NCBI RefSeq assembly: GCF_004114995.1 | Contig: NZ_SDJP01000030.1 | Span: forward strand, 1 to 34,037 | From: Halorubrum amylolyticum | GTDB lineage: Archaea > Halobacteriota > Halobacteria > Halobacteriales > Haloferacaceae | Direction: 5' to 3' | DNA length: 34,037 nt | Shown: positions 1 through 8,381 of the stretch, in pieces | How the letters are laid out: every line of letters starts with the position of its first letter | How positions within the stretch are numbered: the stretch's first letter is position 1 | The notes under the pieces: generated by a model | Told to the model about the DNA's origin: nothing | What the model saw: the letters and a program-made list of their open reading frames with translations, nothing else | Databases searched by the model: none | Made by a program: the position numbers and the translations under genes

Positions 1-40
1 AGCGGGAGATTTGGGTCATGAACAACTGAAGTCTCCCGCT
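1..40. repeat. Inverted repeat (hairpin) at window edge, possible IS end
   Basis: AGCGGGAGA at 1-9 is exactly complementary to TCTCCCGCT at 32-40, giving a 9-bp stem with a 22-nt loop. It lies just upstream of the point where TrkH homology begins (about 115). A mobile-element end is a reasonable guess because the adjacent trkH has lost its 5' part, but no transposase is visible in the window. The rest of 41-147 holds no recognisable gene. Confidence 0.45.
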
Positions 41-147
41 TCAACTCCTTTGATTTAGCGACCCGTACCGACGCCATCTAGTGATTCAACACAGCCGTTG
101 CATACAAGGTCTGTGTAGACGCACCGGAACCGAAACGCTACCACGCA

Positions 148-1530
148 ATGATCGTCGCCGCGCTCGGGTGGCTCGTCACGGCAGCGTTTGGTGCCCTCCC
201 GTTCATCATTGCGGCGTACATCACGCCATCGGCTGTCCTTGAATCCTTCGTGCCGGCAGGTGCCAGCTACCAGTCAAGTCTTCTCAACTTCCAGAATCCG
301 ATACACGCGCTTTTCGAGAGTATGAGCGGGTATACGACGACTGGCCTCACGATGAGTGTTCGTGAGCCCTCAGTCGGCCACGGCTTCCTCTGGTACCGTT
401 CGCAAATACAGTGGATCGGTGGCGCAGGGATGATCGTCCTCTCGTTGGCGATTCTCCGACAGCCACTCGGGGCCGCAGGTGTCTCATTGTACCAATCGGA
501 AGGGCGTAGCGAGAAGTTACGGCCGAGCATCGCCGGAACCGCGCGTGCGATCTGGAAGATTTACGTTGGTGTCACGGCTCTTGTGGCAATCTATCTCGCG
601 GTAGCGACGTTCATCGTCCTCCCCGGGTATGGGATCGAGCAGACGATTTTTGACGCACTCAACCACGCGATGACCGGCCAGTCAACCGGCGGATTCAGCA
701 CGCTAGACGACTCTATCGCGGGCTACAACTCCTACGCGATGGACATTGTCCACATCCCCACAATGATCACCGGCGCGATTTCGATCCCGGTGTACTACAC
801 AGCGGTCTCCGAACGTGACATCCGGGAGTTTGCGCGCGATCCGCAGGTCAGGGTCATGTTCGGGCTGTTCGTCATCGGCGCGATTGGTCTGACGGCATTT
901 CTCGCGCGGTGGGTCGGCGTCCCTTACGACGGCGATCCGATCGGGTACGTCGGGCGGGTGGCGACGAGCCAGGCGTTCCGTGAGGGCCTGTTCCAGTTTA
1001 TCAGCGCGCAGACGACCACCGGGTGGCAGACGTCTGCGATCGGCGACTGGAACAACGGTGCGGTTATGTTCATCGTCTTCGGTGCGATGTTGATCGGGGG
1101 GTCTGCCGGTGCGACAGTTGGAGGGATCAAGATTCTCCGCGGTTACATCGTCGCTCGCGGGATCAGCTGGGAGGTCTCCCGGGTGTTTCTCCCTGACCAC
1201 GCCGTCGATGACCTCCGGATCGGACGACAGACGTTCAAAACCGACGAGGCCAACGATGAGATCCGCGCTGCGGGTACGATGGCGGCTGCGTACCTCAGTG
1301 TGCTGGTCATATCGCTGTTCGTGCTATTGGCGGTCCTCCCATCTGATTTCACTCTGGCCGACGCGATCTTCGAGGTTGCGAGCGCACAGGGGACTGTGGG
1401 CCTGTCCTCCGGAATCACTGGTCCGAGTATGCCGGTCGTCGCCGAACTCTTGTTCATCATCCAGATGTGGATGGGACGGCTTGAGATCATTCCCGTCCTC
1501 GTCCTGATTAGCAGTCTCTTCCGGAGGTGA
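148..1530 (+). CDS. trkH: TrkH-family K+ channel subunit, 5'-truncated
   Basis: This is a membrane K+-translocating subunit of a Trk/Ktr uptake system, 460 aa. All four pore-loop repeats are present, each with its filter glycine: TTTGLT, TGQSTGGFS, TTTGWQT and GTVGLSSG. Compared with the 518-aa TrkH at 3490, it lacks about 70 N-terminal residues, that is, the two extra helices before the first pore repeat. Homology continues in frame upstream of the ATG (DAPEPKRYHA matches DADPPEKRDA of the paralogue), but an in-frame TGA at 82-84 and the absence of any other start codon make ATG 148 the only start. The gene therefore looks cut by an insertion or deletion. KtrB proteins function without those two helices, so activity is possible. 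It is followed after 118 nt by trkA. Confidence 0.85.
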   Translation: MIVAALGWLVTAAFGALPFIIAAYITPSAVLESFVPAGASYQSSLLNFQNPIHALFESMSGYTTTGLTMSVREPSVGHGFLWYRSQIQWIGGAGMIVLSLAILRQPLGAAGVSLYQSEGRSEKLRPSIAGTARAIWKIYVGVTALVAIYLAVATFIVLPGYGIEQTIFDALNHAMTGQSTGGFSTLDDSIAGYNSYAMDIVHIPTMITGAISIPVYYTAVSERDIREFARDPQVRVMFGLFVIGAIGLTAFLARWVGVPYDGDPIGYVGRVATSQAFREGLFQFISAQTTTGWQTSAIGDWNNGAVMFIVFGAMLIGGSAGATVGGIKILRGYIVARGISWEVSRVFLPDHAVDDLRIGRQTFKTDEANDEIRAAGTMAAAYLSVLVISLFVLLAVLPSDFTLADAIFEVASAQGTVGLSSGITGPSMPVVAELLFIIQMWMGRLEIIPVLVLISSLFRR

Positions 1531-1648
1531 TTCGCATGTTTTTTGGGACAAATTCCAAGAACACGATTTTTGATGTTCCTGATCCGCCTCCGCCTGTAAC
1601 GCTCTCTGACCGTATCGCTCAGTAACTAACGCTGTCACAACAACACCA

Positions 1649-2314
1649 ATGTACATAATCGTCGTCGGCGCAGGCCGCACCGGACGTATCGTCATCGACC
1701 TTGCTACTCAGGACGACCACGACGTGGTCGTTATCGAACGCGACGCGGAGCTGGCCGAGGAGGTGAGCGCAAGCTACGACTGCCTCGTCATTAACGCGGA
1801 TGCCGCATCGAAGGACATACTGCTTGAAGCCGGCGTCGAAGAAGCGGATGCGCTCATTTCGACCACCCCAATTGATTCGGTGAATCTCATGGTCACCATG
1901 TTCGGGAAACAGTACGGGGTCGAGACGCTTGTGAGTTCGATCAACGATCCCGCACACAAGGAACTGTTCGAGGATCTTGGCGTGAACATCGTCGAAAGTC
2001 CCCACCAGCTGAATGGCCAGTACCTCTATCGTGCCGTCCAACACCCCGCAATTGAGGAGTTCATGCCGATCACTGGTGACGCCGAGATCCTCGAGGCCAC
2101 TGTCGATACGGGTGCTCCCGTCGATGGGCTCAGCCTGATCGACGCTGACAAGGAGGATCTACTCCCCGAAGAAACGATTATCGTAGCGATCGTTCGGGAC
2201 GGCGAACTGATCATTCCGCAGGGGGAAACCAAAATCCAGGCGGGTGATGAAGTGACGATCTTCTGTGGAAATGGGGCAACAAACCAGATTGCGGATATAT
2301 TCACAGCGTCATAG
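1649..2314 (+). CDS. trkA: TrkA-family K+ uptake regulatory subunit (RCK)
   Basis: This cytosolic gating subunit of Trk is 221 aa. Residues 1 to about 120 form the RCK/TrkA_N Rossmann domain, with the nucleotide-binding GAGRTGR motif at the start and an acidic residue (VIERD) closing the second strand. Residues about 140-221 are a TrkA_C domain. With one RCK_N and one RCK_C domain it is the half-size type that assembles as a ring under the channel, unlike the tandem 458-aa E. coli TrkA. The ATG is directly followed by the hydrophobic first strand (YIIVVGAG). It is two nucleotides from the next gene, usp, and lies between two trkH genes, so it probably serves one or both. It is about the size of the TrkA at 13317 and collinear with it. 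Confidence 0.93.
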   Translation: MYIIVVGAGRTGRIVIDLATQDDHDVVVIERDAELAEEVSASYDCLVINADAASKDILLEAGVEEADALISTTPIDSVNLMVTMFGKQYGVETLVSSINDPAHKELFEDLGVNIVESPHQLNGQYLYRAVQHPAIEEFMPITGDAEILEATVDTGAPVDGLSLIDADKEDLLPEETIIVAIVRDGELIIPQGETKIQAGDEVTIFCGNGATNQIADIFTAS

Positions 2315-2316
2315 CG

Positions 2317-3456
2317 ATGTCAAACGACTCTGAGGGCTCGCCGGTTCGTATATCTGTTCACCCAGAAACATCTAAATCGGCCGAAGATTCGCACCTCCGG
2401 AGCGGCCCGGTAATACAGACACCAGATTATCTCGTCGTTGTTCCGTTAACCGAGACGCTTCTTGATTCGTATACGGGGATCAATGTCCGGCGGTTTTTAC
2501 AGACTGCCATCGCGCTCGCAGCAGACAACGACGGCCGAGTGCTTCTCCTCGGCGTCGAGACCGTTCCAAGCGACACGACACTCGAAACGGTTCGCGAGTA
2601 CGTACAATCGGAGCAACCAGACGACGTTGATAGAACGGCCGCGGTCGAAACTATCGAAGAACGACGCACCCAGATAGCGGAGATGGTCGAGGTGGCGCAG
2701 GAACTCGATCCGACCGTGTCGATCACGGCAGCCGTCCGGGTTGTGACAGACATCACCAGCGGTGTTCTCAATGTCACGGAGCGAGACGGTAAGACAGCGG
2801 TCCTACTCTTACGCGGTGTTGGACTCGAAGAAGGCTGGATCTTCAGTAGAACTACCATCGATGCGATACTGGCCGACGCTGAGTGTGATGTCTTCGTTGA
2901 AACCGTGGGCACGCAAGGTGGTGAGTTTCCACTGTACATCCCAGACGTCGAAGACCATACAATCGCTCCGCTCGCTGACTCCGAAGCGAGGCCCGTCGAC
3001 TCGATACTGCTTCCAGTCAGCGCAGGTCCACACGCTGCCCTTGCTACGGAGGCAGCACGCGCGGTGGCACGCGCTGCTGATGTGCCGGTCACCGTTCTCC
3101 ACGTCATCTCGTCCGACGCGTCCGATGAAGAGCGTGCTGATGGAGAGGACATCCTGAAATTCGCTGACTACGTCCTCGGACCCGACGTCTCGACGACGAC
3201 GGAGCTCCAAGTGGCCGATACGACGGCCGAGGCGATCGCGGAAGCAGCGACAGAGTACGATTTCGTCTCAATTGGAGCGCCGGAACAGAAATCGCAACTG
3301 GAGCAGCTAGTTTTCAGATCGTTACAAGAGACGCTTTCAGAGCAGATCGAGGCGACGATACTGATGGCACGTGATGCTGACACGACGATGCGATCGCTTT
3401 ATTATCGATGGAAGCAGGGGATTGAAGCGACAGACGACAATGAGCGGTCTGAATAA
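2317..3456 (+). CDS. Tandem universal-stress-protein (UspA) domain protein linked to Trk
   Basis: This predicted cytoplasmic protein of 379 aa has two Usp-like Rossmann domains. The first runs from about residue 38 (YLVVVPLTET) and the second from about residue 225 (DSILLPVSAG). About 35 hydrophilic residues precede domain 1. The second domain ends in an ATILMARD strand and then a C-terminal tail, YYRWKQGIEAT, that is shared with the Usp at 18382-19506 and absent from the kdp-linked Usp. It starts 2 nt after trkA and ends 33 nt before the full-length trkH, so co-transcription and a role in regulating Trk are likely. In bacteria, Usp domains occur in potassium sensors such as KdpD; the ligand here is unknown. 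Confidence 0.85.
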   Translation: MSNDSEGSPVRISVHPETSKSAEDSHLRSGPVIQTPDYLVVVPLTETLLDSYTGINVRRFLQTAIALAADNDGRVLLLGVETVPSDTTLETVREYVQSEQPDDVDRTAAVETIEERRTQIAEMVEVAQELDPTVSITAAVRVVTDITSGVLNVTERDGKTAVLLLRGVGLEEGWIFSRTTIDAILADAECDVFVETVGTQGGEFPLYIPDVEDHTIAPLADSEARPVDSILLPVSAGPHAALATEAARAVARAADVPVTVLHVISSDASDEERADGEDILKFADYVLGPDVSTTTELQVADTTAEAIAEAATEYDFVSIGAPEQKSQLEQLVFRSLQETLSEQIEATILMARDADTTMRSLYYRWKQGIEATDDNERSE

Positions 3457-3489
3457 AACGTGGGTAGGCGAGTTGCTAACTGACGATTC

Positions 3490-5046
3490 ATGTTGACAGT
3501 AAACACACGCGCAGTCGGACACGACGTTGGTCGGATCATACAGGCTATCTCTCTGATGTCGGCAGGTTCCATTATCGTGGCAGCCGTTAACAGCGAATTC
3601 TACGCGGTGCCCGCTTTCGCCGTCACCGCGGTCATTATGGGAGCTATTGGGACTGGGCTCGTCCGACGGTACCGAGACGCTGACCCACCGGAGAAACGCG
3701 ATGCGATGGTCACCGCGGCCACTGCGTGGGCGCTAATCGGTATCCTCGGCGGGCTGCCGTTCTTACTTATCGCGTGGACGATCCAAGTCGACCCGTTCCC
3801 AGTCTGGATGAATACGCCGCCGATGGATGACACGACGGTCATCTTTCTCAACCCGTTAGATGGAATCTTCGAGAGCATGAGTGGTTTCACCGGGACTGGA
3901 CTGACTATGGCTGCTGTCGAAGACAAACTACCGCGGTCGATCCATTGGTGGCGGTCGTTCATCGAGTGGGTCGGGGGCGTCGGCGTCATCGTGCTGACCG
4001 TCGCGATCCTTAGCCGAGGTGGCGGAAGCAGTGGCTCGTACACGCTTTACGAGAGTGAAGCGCGATCGGAGAAGATTCATCCGAGCATCGTGACGACAGT
4101 TCGGGAGATATGGAAGATTTTTGTGGGGCTCACGGTCGGGTCTATCGTGCTGTTTCTCCTCGTCGGGATGCCGCCGTGGGACGCGATCAATCATGCCATG
4201 ACCGGTATCGCCACCGGCGGATTCTCTGTTCACGCCGCGTCGATCGGCCACTACGATAGCCCGCTGATCGAATACGCCGTTGTGCTAGTGATGTTTGCTG
4301 GCAGTATCGCATTTCCCATCCATTATCTGATATTCAAAGGTAAAATACGAAACTTCTACGCTGACTTGCAGACGCGGTGGGTGTTCATCTGGTTCACGGC
4401 TGGGTCACTCGTTCTAACGGCGATTCTGTTCGCAAACGGCCAATACGACACGCTTGAACATACGTTCCGCGCGAGTCTGTTCCAGTTCGTATCCGCGGTC
4501 TCGAACACCGGGTTCGGCACCGAGTCAATCGGTGGTGGGACCGAACAGGTCTGGAGTCCCGGCGCGACGCTGGTGACGTGTCTCGGAATGCTCACCGGTG
4601 GCGCGGCTGGGTCGACGACTAGCGGGCTCAAAATCATCCGGATAGTTACATTAGTCAGAGGGACAGCCTGGCAAATACGCAACGTTTTCGAGCCTTCAAC
4701 TGCGGTTCGGTATCTCACAATCGGGGACCGACGGCTCGACGAACAGCAGGCAGAACGGGAGTACATAGAAGCAACAGTAGTGTTCATCCTCTGGATCGTT
4801 TTCCTGATGATCGGTGTTGCCGTCTTACTTCGTGTTCTTTCACCGGGCTACCCGCTCGAGTACGTGATCTTCGACGTGATGAGTGCCCAGAGTAACGTTG
4901 GGCTGGACTCCGGTATCACCAGTCCGACGATGCCCGACACTGCGAAAGCGATGTTGATCATCAATATGTGGGTCGGGCGGCTTGAGATCATTCCCGTTGC
5001 AGTACTACTCGGGGCGATATTACAGCGCCTCAATCTCTATCGATAA
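3490..5046 (+). CDS. trkH: TrkH-family K+ uptake channel, full length
   Basis: This integral membrane K+ translocating subunit is 518 aa, the usual TrkH length. Two N-terminal helices (residues about 14-60) precede four helix-pore-helix repeats whose filters read GTGLTM, TGIATGGFS, SNTGFGTE and SNVGLDSG. A conserved cytoplasmic segment (YESEARSEKIHPSI) follows the first repeat. The ATG at 3490 lies 33 nt after the upstream usp stop. It is the last intact gene of the trkH-trkA-usp-trkH block and probably pairs with the TrkA at 1649. Two TrkH proteins with one TrkA suggests either alternative channels or replacement of the truncated one. Confidence 0.95.
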   Translation: MLTVNTRAVGHDVGRIIQAISLMSAGSIIVAAVNSEFYAVPAFAVTAVIMGAIGTGLVRRYRDADPPEKRDAMVTAATAWALIGILGGLPFLLIAWTIQVDPFPVWMNTPPMDDTTVIFLNPLDGIFESMSGFTGTGLTMAAVEDKLPRSIHWWRSFIEWVGGVGVIVLTVAILSRGGGSSGSYTLYESEARSEKIHPSIVTTVREIWKIFVGLTVGSIVLFLLVGMPPWDAINHAMTGIATGGFSVHAASIGHYDSPLIEYAVVLVMFAGSIAFPIHYLIFKGKIRNFYADLQTRWVFIWFTAGSLVLTAILFANGQYDTLEHTFRASLFQFVSAVSNTGFGTESIGGGTEQVWSPGATLVTCLGMLTGGAAGSTTSGLKIIRIVTLVRGTAWQIRNVFEPSTAVRYLTIGDRRLDEQQAEREYIEATVVFILWIVFLMIGVAVLLRVLSPGYPLEYVIFDVMSAQSNVGLDSGITSPTMPDTAKAMLIINMWVGRLEIIPVAVLLGAILQRLNLYR

Positions 5047-5277
5047 CTGTTCAACGGGATACCACCTCTCTGCGGTCTTTTGAACCGAGACACTCCTAAT
5101 CATGGGGTCACTACGGTACGTAATGGGGACGCAGGGTTCCGAATCGTGTCGGAAGGTCACGCGGGTAGCTGCGGACTACCACATCCCGGATATCGATGAC
5201 CGAATGCTTAGACAAGTAACCGGGACGAGAGCCTCCGAGAGAGTGCGGCGTATTTCAACTAGATAGCAAGGCGGATT

Positions 5278-5299
5278 CCCCGCCCCACCGTGGGCGGGG
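5278..5299. repeat. Left-end hairpin of the TnpB element
   Basis: CCCCGCCC (5278-5285) pairs with GGGCGGGG (5292-5299) around the loop CACCGT. A GTG within this hairpin (5290) is in frame with tnpB but is unlikely to be its start. Confidence 0.8.
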
Positions 5300-5364
5300 A
5301 GGAAGCCGACATCCACTGCCACAAACCACCGATTACTAAGTACCTTACACGTCTATTGAAAGCC

Positions 5365-6582
5365 GTGGCGGACGACTATCTGAGACGAACCGCAATCACC
5401 CGCCCCATCCTCACCACCGAGCAACAAGATCTGCTCGACGCCACCATCAACGAGTGGCAAGACGCCTGCAACATCAACAGTCGGATCGGATGGCGAACGG
5501 GTGAAACGCGGAAAACCCACCTCCAAGACCTCGCATACGACACGGTGTTGGAGGAAACACGTCTCGGGAGTCAACACGCAATCCTCGCCACCCACCAAGC
5601 CGCAGCCGCACTCTCCGGCGTCGAAGAAATCAAAGAACTAAACGAGAACTACAAAACCTCGTGTCCGGAGTTCACCGCCACCACGGTGAAATACGACACT
5701 CGGACGATGACGCTGTTCGACGACGAAACGGTCTCACTCGCAACGGTTGACGACCGCATCCGGTGCGATCTTGCACTCCCGGACGACGAAGACGGCTACC
5801 AACACCAGTACCTCAACGATGAGGACTGGGAGCTCACCGAATCCACGCTTTCTCGGCGTGACGGCGACTACTACCTGCATCTCGGGTTCCGCAACCCCCA
5901 GCCCGAGAAACAGGTCGAACAACAGGGCGACGACGAGGACAGGACAGTTCTCGGTGTCGACCTCGGTATCGTCAATATCGCCACAACCTCAACGGCGTAC
6001 TTCGCGTCCGGCAGAGAACTCAGACATCGACACCGGGAGTTCGAGCGGATTCGCAGCAGTCTCCAACAGACCGGTACGCAGTCCGGACACCGCACCATCC
6101 AGCAGATGGGTGGCAGAGAGTCCCGCTACGTTCGGGATGTCCTGCATCGCGTGGCCAACGACATTATCGAAGAAGCGTTGGATCACGACTGCGAATACAT
6201 TGCATTCGAGAACCTGACCCACATCAGAGAGCGTGCGCCGCCGGTCAAAGAGTTCCACCAGTGGGCGCATCGCCAACTTGTTGATCTCGTGGAGTACAAG
6301 GCCGATGCGGAAGGCATCTGCGTGGAGTACGTCGATCCGGAGAATACGAGTCGTCGGTGTCCCGAATGTGGACACACGAGTAAAGGGAACCGCGTCACAC
6401 AGGCAGAGTTTGAGTGCGAGAGGTGTGGTACGACGGCGAACGCGGACTATGTTGGAGCGAAGAATATTGGGTGGCGGTATGTCCGTCGCGGCCTACAGTC
6501 GTCGCGGCGGACGGGCGACAGTCAACTCGCCCTGAAGTCAGGAACGGTGACGCCGAACCGGGGCTTTGTCCCGTCCGACTAA
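5365..6582 (+). CDS. tnpB: TnpB, RNA-guided nuclease of an IS200/IS605 element
   Basis: TnpB proteins are RuvC-type, RNA-guided DNA endonucleases that cut the empty donor site and favour retention of the transposon. From GTG 5365 this is 405 aa. RuvC residues are visible: D199 (GVDLG), E282 (FENLT) and D361 (NADYVG). A zinc ribbon sits between the last two, with C332, C335, C351 and C354 (CPECG, CERCG). The N-terminal OrfB/HTH region reads YLRRTAITRPIL. I chose GTG 5365 (VADDYLRR) over GTG 5290 because the earlier codon lies inside the left-end hairpin and the extra residues look non-conserved. All catalytic positions are intact, so the protein may be active even though its host gene rdfA has decayed. 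Confidence 0.92.
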   Translation: MADDYLRRTAITRPILTTEQQDLLDATINEWQDACNINSRIGWRTGETRKTHLQDLAYDTVLEETRLGSQHAILATHQAAAALSGVEEIKELNENYKTSCPEFTATTVKYDTRTMTLFDDETVSLATVDDRIRCDLALPDDEDGYQHQYLNDEDWELTESTLSRRDGDYYLHLGFRNPQPEKQVEQQGDDEDRTVLGVDLGIVNIATTSTAYFASGRELRHRHREFERIRSSLQQTGTQSGHRTIQQMGGRESRYVRDVLHRVANDIIEEALDHDCEYIAFENLTHIRERAPPVKEFHQWAHRQLVDLVEYKADAEGICVEYVDPENTSRRCPECGHTSKGNRVTQAEFECERCGTTANADYVGAKNIGWRYVRRGLQSSRRTGDSQLALKSGTVTPNRGFVPSD

Positions 6583-6614
6583 CCACGGTCGGCAGAGGCC
6601 GAGTTCACTGACAA

Positions 6615-6638
6615 GCCCCGCGCCACCGTGCGCGGGGC
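6615..6638. repeat. Right-end hairpin of the TnpB element
   Basis: GCCCCGCGC (6615-6623) pairs perfectly with GCGCGGGGC (6630-6638) around CACCGT, the same loop as the left end. It lies 8 nt inside the deduced right boundary and should form part of the omega RNA scaffold. Confidence 0.8.
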
Positions 6639-6711
6639 CGTTGACCAACCAAGTACTCTCTCAAGTCCTCGATTCTGCGACGCAAGAGATCGTCGGGGAT
6701 GTCGACTAGAT

Positions 6712-7074
6712 CTACGACGCGGAAACGGATTCGTCTGCGAACACGTCGCGTCGGACGACGAGATAGATCCCGACGAGCAGCATCAGGAATCCGACGGGGA
6801 GACCGTAGACCCCCTGAACCAGTGCGGTGGCACCGCCGACGACGACGAGCCCGAGAGCTCCCTTCCACGCCCAAGCCCGAGTTCTCCAGAGACCGACGCT
6901 TACCGCGACGTAGGCGGCAGAGAGAACCGTAATGAGCCCTATCGGTACCAACAGTTCCCCCGAGAGCGGCGTCGCCGTCAGCACTCGCCCGACTTGAACC
7001 CCGTTCAGGAGGGCAAACAGGAGCCAGACGAGACAGACGACTTTGATTCCGACGGGCGTCGCTGATCGAACCAT
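6712..7074 (-). CDS. Small four-helix membrane protein, unknown function
   Basis: This protein of 120 aa starts MVRSATPVGIKVV at 7074; an upstream start at 7092 would add six residues. Four hydrophobic segments can be seen: around VVCLVWLLFALLNGV, LLVPIGLITVLSAAYVAV, ALGLVVVGGATALVQGV and VGFLMLLVGIYLVV, followed by a short acidic tail. I do not recognise a named family. Its 3' end overlaps the last remnant of the rdfA pseudogene on the other strand, so the junction at about 6720 is a rearrangement point. It may be the last gene of the leftward kdp-side group, but a 215-nt gap separates it from the 52-aa gene upstream, so co-transcription is uncertain. Confidence 0.65.
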   Translation of the reverse strand: MVRSATPVGIKVVCLVWLLFALLNGVQVGRVLTATPLSGELLVPIGLITVLSAAYVAVSVGLWRTRAWAWKGALGLVVVGGATALVQGVYGLPVGFLMLLVGIYLVVRRDVFADESVSAS

Positions 7075-7289
7075 ACGAGAGGGTTCACGCACAGACGCAC
7101 ATACCTGTCGGTGGCTCTCTCGTTCGCCGTTAGAGGGGTAGCCCGGTACACAGCAGTTCGACCGTCTGCGGGACTGTCACGCGGAGAACCGCTCCACCCG
7201 ATCCAAGCGCGGCGAAGCCAGACATAACGACGAAGCGGTCCCGCGGGGCCGAGAGGCGCCCGGAGGGAGATTCTGTTCGACGCCGACGG

Positions 7290-7448
7290 TCACCTAAACT
7301 CGTGGAGGTCGACTGCGAGAGGTTCTGCGATAGTGATCCATCGGCTTTCGTGTTCGAGGTCCGCGATCACGTAGCGATCGTTGTCGACAGCGCCCATGAC
7401 AGAGCGTTCCGGACCCGTGTCGTCGGAGTTTCCTTGGGGGATGTACAT
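7290..7448 (-). CDS. Small DUF7556-like haloarchaeal protein (52 aa)
   Basis: This short leftward gene encodes 52 aa. It begins MYIPQGNSDD, has a central SVMGAVDNDRYVIADLE core and ends LAVDLHEFR. The pattern VMxAVDxxRxVIADxxxxxxW and the short length match a conserved haloarchaeal family of unknown function that I recall as DUF7556. ATG 7448 is the only good start: the frame extends upstream to a stop near 7505 without another ATG. It lies 114 nt downstream of the kdp-linked usp and upstream of a membrane protein. Family assignment is from memory of the pattern, not from a search. Confidence 0.65.
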   Translation of the reverse strand: MYIPQGNSDDTGPERSVMGAVDNDRYVIADLEHESRWITIAEPLAVDLHEFR

Positions 7449-7562
7449 CGTTCTGAAACCGCTGGCGGAAAGGGGGTCTGTCGTTCGGTTCGACTTACTG
7501 GGTCAGTACGCGCTGATACGGCGGATCTCAGCGGGAGGTCCGCCTCAGAGGGCGGGACGTGC

Positions 7563-8381
7563 TCAGCTGTCCGGCGGCACCTCCCCCTGCCACTTGTGCA
7601 TCAGTATCGAGCTCTGTGCCTCCCTGGCGATCTTGTCGGTCTTGCGACCGAAGAGACTCTTCCGGAGCCACCACCCGCGAGAGGTCCCGATAACCATGAT
7701 GTCGTGGTTCTCGGATAACTCTCCGAGCTTCTGAACGGGATTCGTCGAACTCGCGAGTTCGGTCTCTGCCTGTACGCCGTACTCCGCGAGTCGGTCGACC
7801 GACTGATCGAGGAGTTCCTGTCCCTCCTCCTCGGAGCCGTCGTCTCCGGCCACGTAGGCGAAGGTCACCGTCGCTTCGGTCCGCTGGCTCATGATCGCGA
7901 GCATCTGTAGCCGGTTCTCGTCCGGCGGTATGACCACCGGGACGAGGATCGAGTCCGTGTCGATCGGATCGCCGTCGGCACTGAAGACGATCACGTCACA
8001 GTTCGCCTTTCGGAGCAGCTTATCGACCAGGCTTGAGACGGAATCCTTGTCGGTCCAGCCGATGAGGATGGCGTCCGCGTCGTACTCGTCGGCCTCTTCG
8101 AGGATGCCGTCCAAGGCCGACGAGGCGGTTCGGATGGTCCCCGTGCTGTCGATACCCTCCTCGCGGAGCGTATGCTGGCTCTCGGCGACGCTGTCGGACC
8201 CGGTCCGCCAGTTCTCTTGGGAGCCGACGAAGCTCCGGTCCGTCGTCACGTGCGTGAACCGGACGGCTCCCCGCCGCGGATCGACGAGGACACTCGACAG
8301 GTGCGTGAGCATGTTCGGGTCCGACTTGTCACCGACCGGGACAAGCACGCGTTCGTAGCCGATGTCGTTGGGTTCTGTCAT
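7563..8381 (-). CDS. Tandem UspA-domain protein at the end of the kdp operon
   Basis: This cytoplasmic protein is 272 aa with two Usp folds: residues about 8-135 ([10 protein letters not shown] to [10 protein letters not shown]) and about 143-265 ([10 protein letters not shown] to SSILMHKW). The C-terminal domain has GTSRG followed by a conserved [11 protein letters not shown] segment, but the usual Ser/Thr after the last glycine of the Usp ATP loop is Arg, so nucleotide binding is uncertain. Its start overlaps the kdpC stop by one base (TGATG), so it is translated as part of kdp. In Halobacterium the kdp operon ends with an extra gene, kdpQ; position suggests equivalence, which homology should test. 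It lacks the YYRWK tail of the two Trk-linked Usp proteins. Confidence 0.88.
   Translation of the reverse strand: MTEPNDIGYERVLVPVGDKSDPNMLTHLSSVLVDPRRGAVRFTHVTTDRSFVGSQENWRTGSDSVAESQHTLREEGIDSTGTIRTASSALDGILEEADEYDADAILIGWTDKDSVSSLVDKLLRKANCDVIVFSADGDPIDTDSILVPVVIPPDENRLQMLAIMSQRTEATVTFAYVAGDDGSEEEGQELLDQSVDRLAEYGVQAETELASSTNPVQKLGELSENHDIMVIGTSRGWWLRKSLFGRKTDKIAREAQSSILMHKWQGEVPPDS

Larger units (their letters stand above)
5260..6646 (+). mobile_element. TnpB-only IS200/IS605 (IS1341-type) element
   Basis: The element carries only tnpB; no Y1 tnpA is present. Limits were deduced from the interrupted rdfA frame: the left flank ends TATTTCAAC at 5259 and the right flank resumes AACCAAGTACTC at 6647. 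Joining them restores an alignment of equal length to the paralogue. There is no target duplication, as expected for this family. Each end carries a GC-rich hairpin with the same six-base loop CACCGT. The 3' end of tnpB plus the right end (roughly 6500-6646) is where the family's guide-bearing RNA (omega RNA) is normally encoded. The adjacent guide would be the rdfA sequence to its right. Confidence 0.85.
5123..6721 (+). pseudogene. rdfA: rdfA-like gene, frameshifted, nonsense-mutated and split by a TnpB element
   Basis: Two fragments of an RdfA-family gene flank the IS. The 5' piece (5123-5259) starts MGTQGSESCRKV and reads CRKVTRVAADYHIPDIDD, matching CCKVSRIAQEYHIPNLDQ of the intact RdfA at 16075-16671. 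After a one-base frameshift near 5215-5220 it continues as RDESLRESAAYFN (paralogue: RDHGDSLRNLATYLN). Homology resumes after the element at about 6647 with QVLSQVLDSATQEIVGDVD, then a TAG at 6707-6709 where the paralogue has Ser, then IYDA (paralogue SIYN). The remainder is missing and the sequence runs into a leftward membrane-protein gene. The assignment rests on direct comparison with the paralogue in the same window. Confidence 0.8.

Noticed and set aside
5290..5364. Extended tnpB start at GTG 5290
   Set aside because: The codon lies inside the left-end hairpin, and the added residues are not TnpB-like. GTG 5365 begins the recognised N-terminus.
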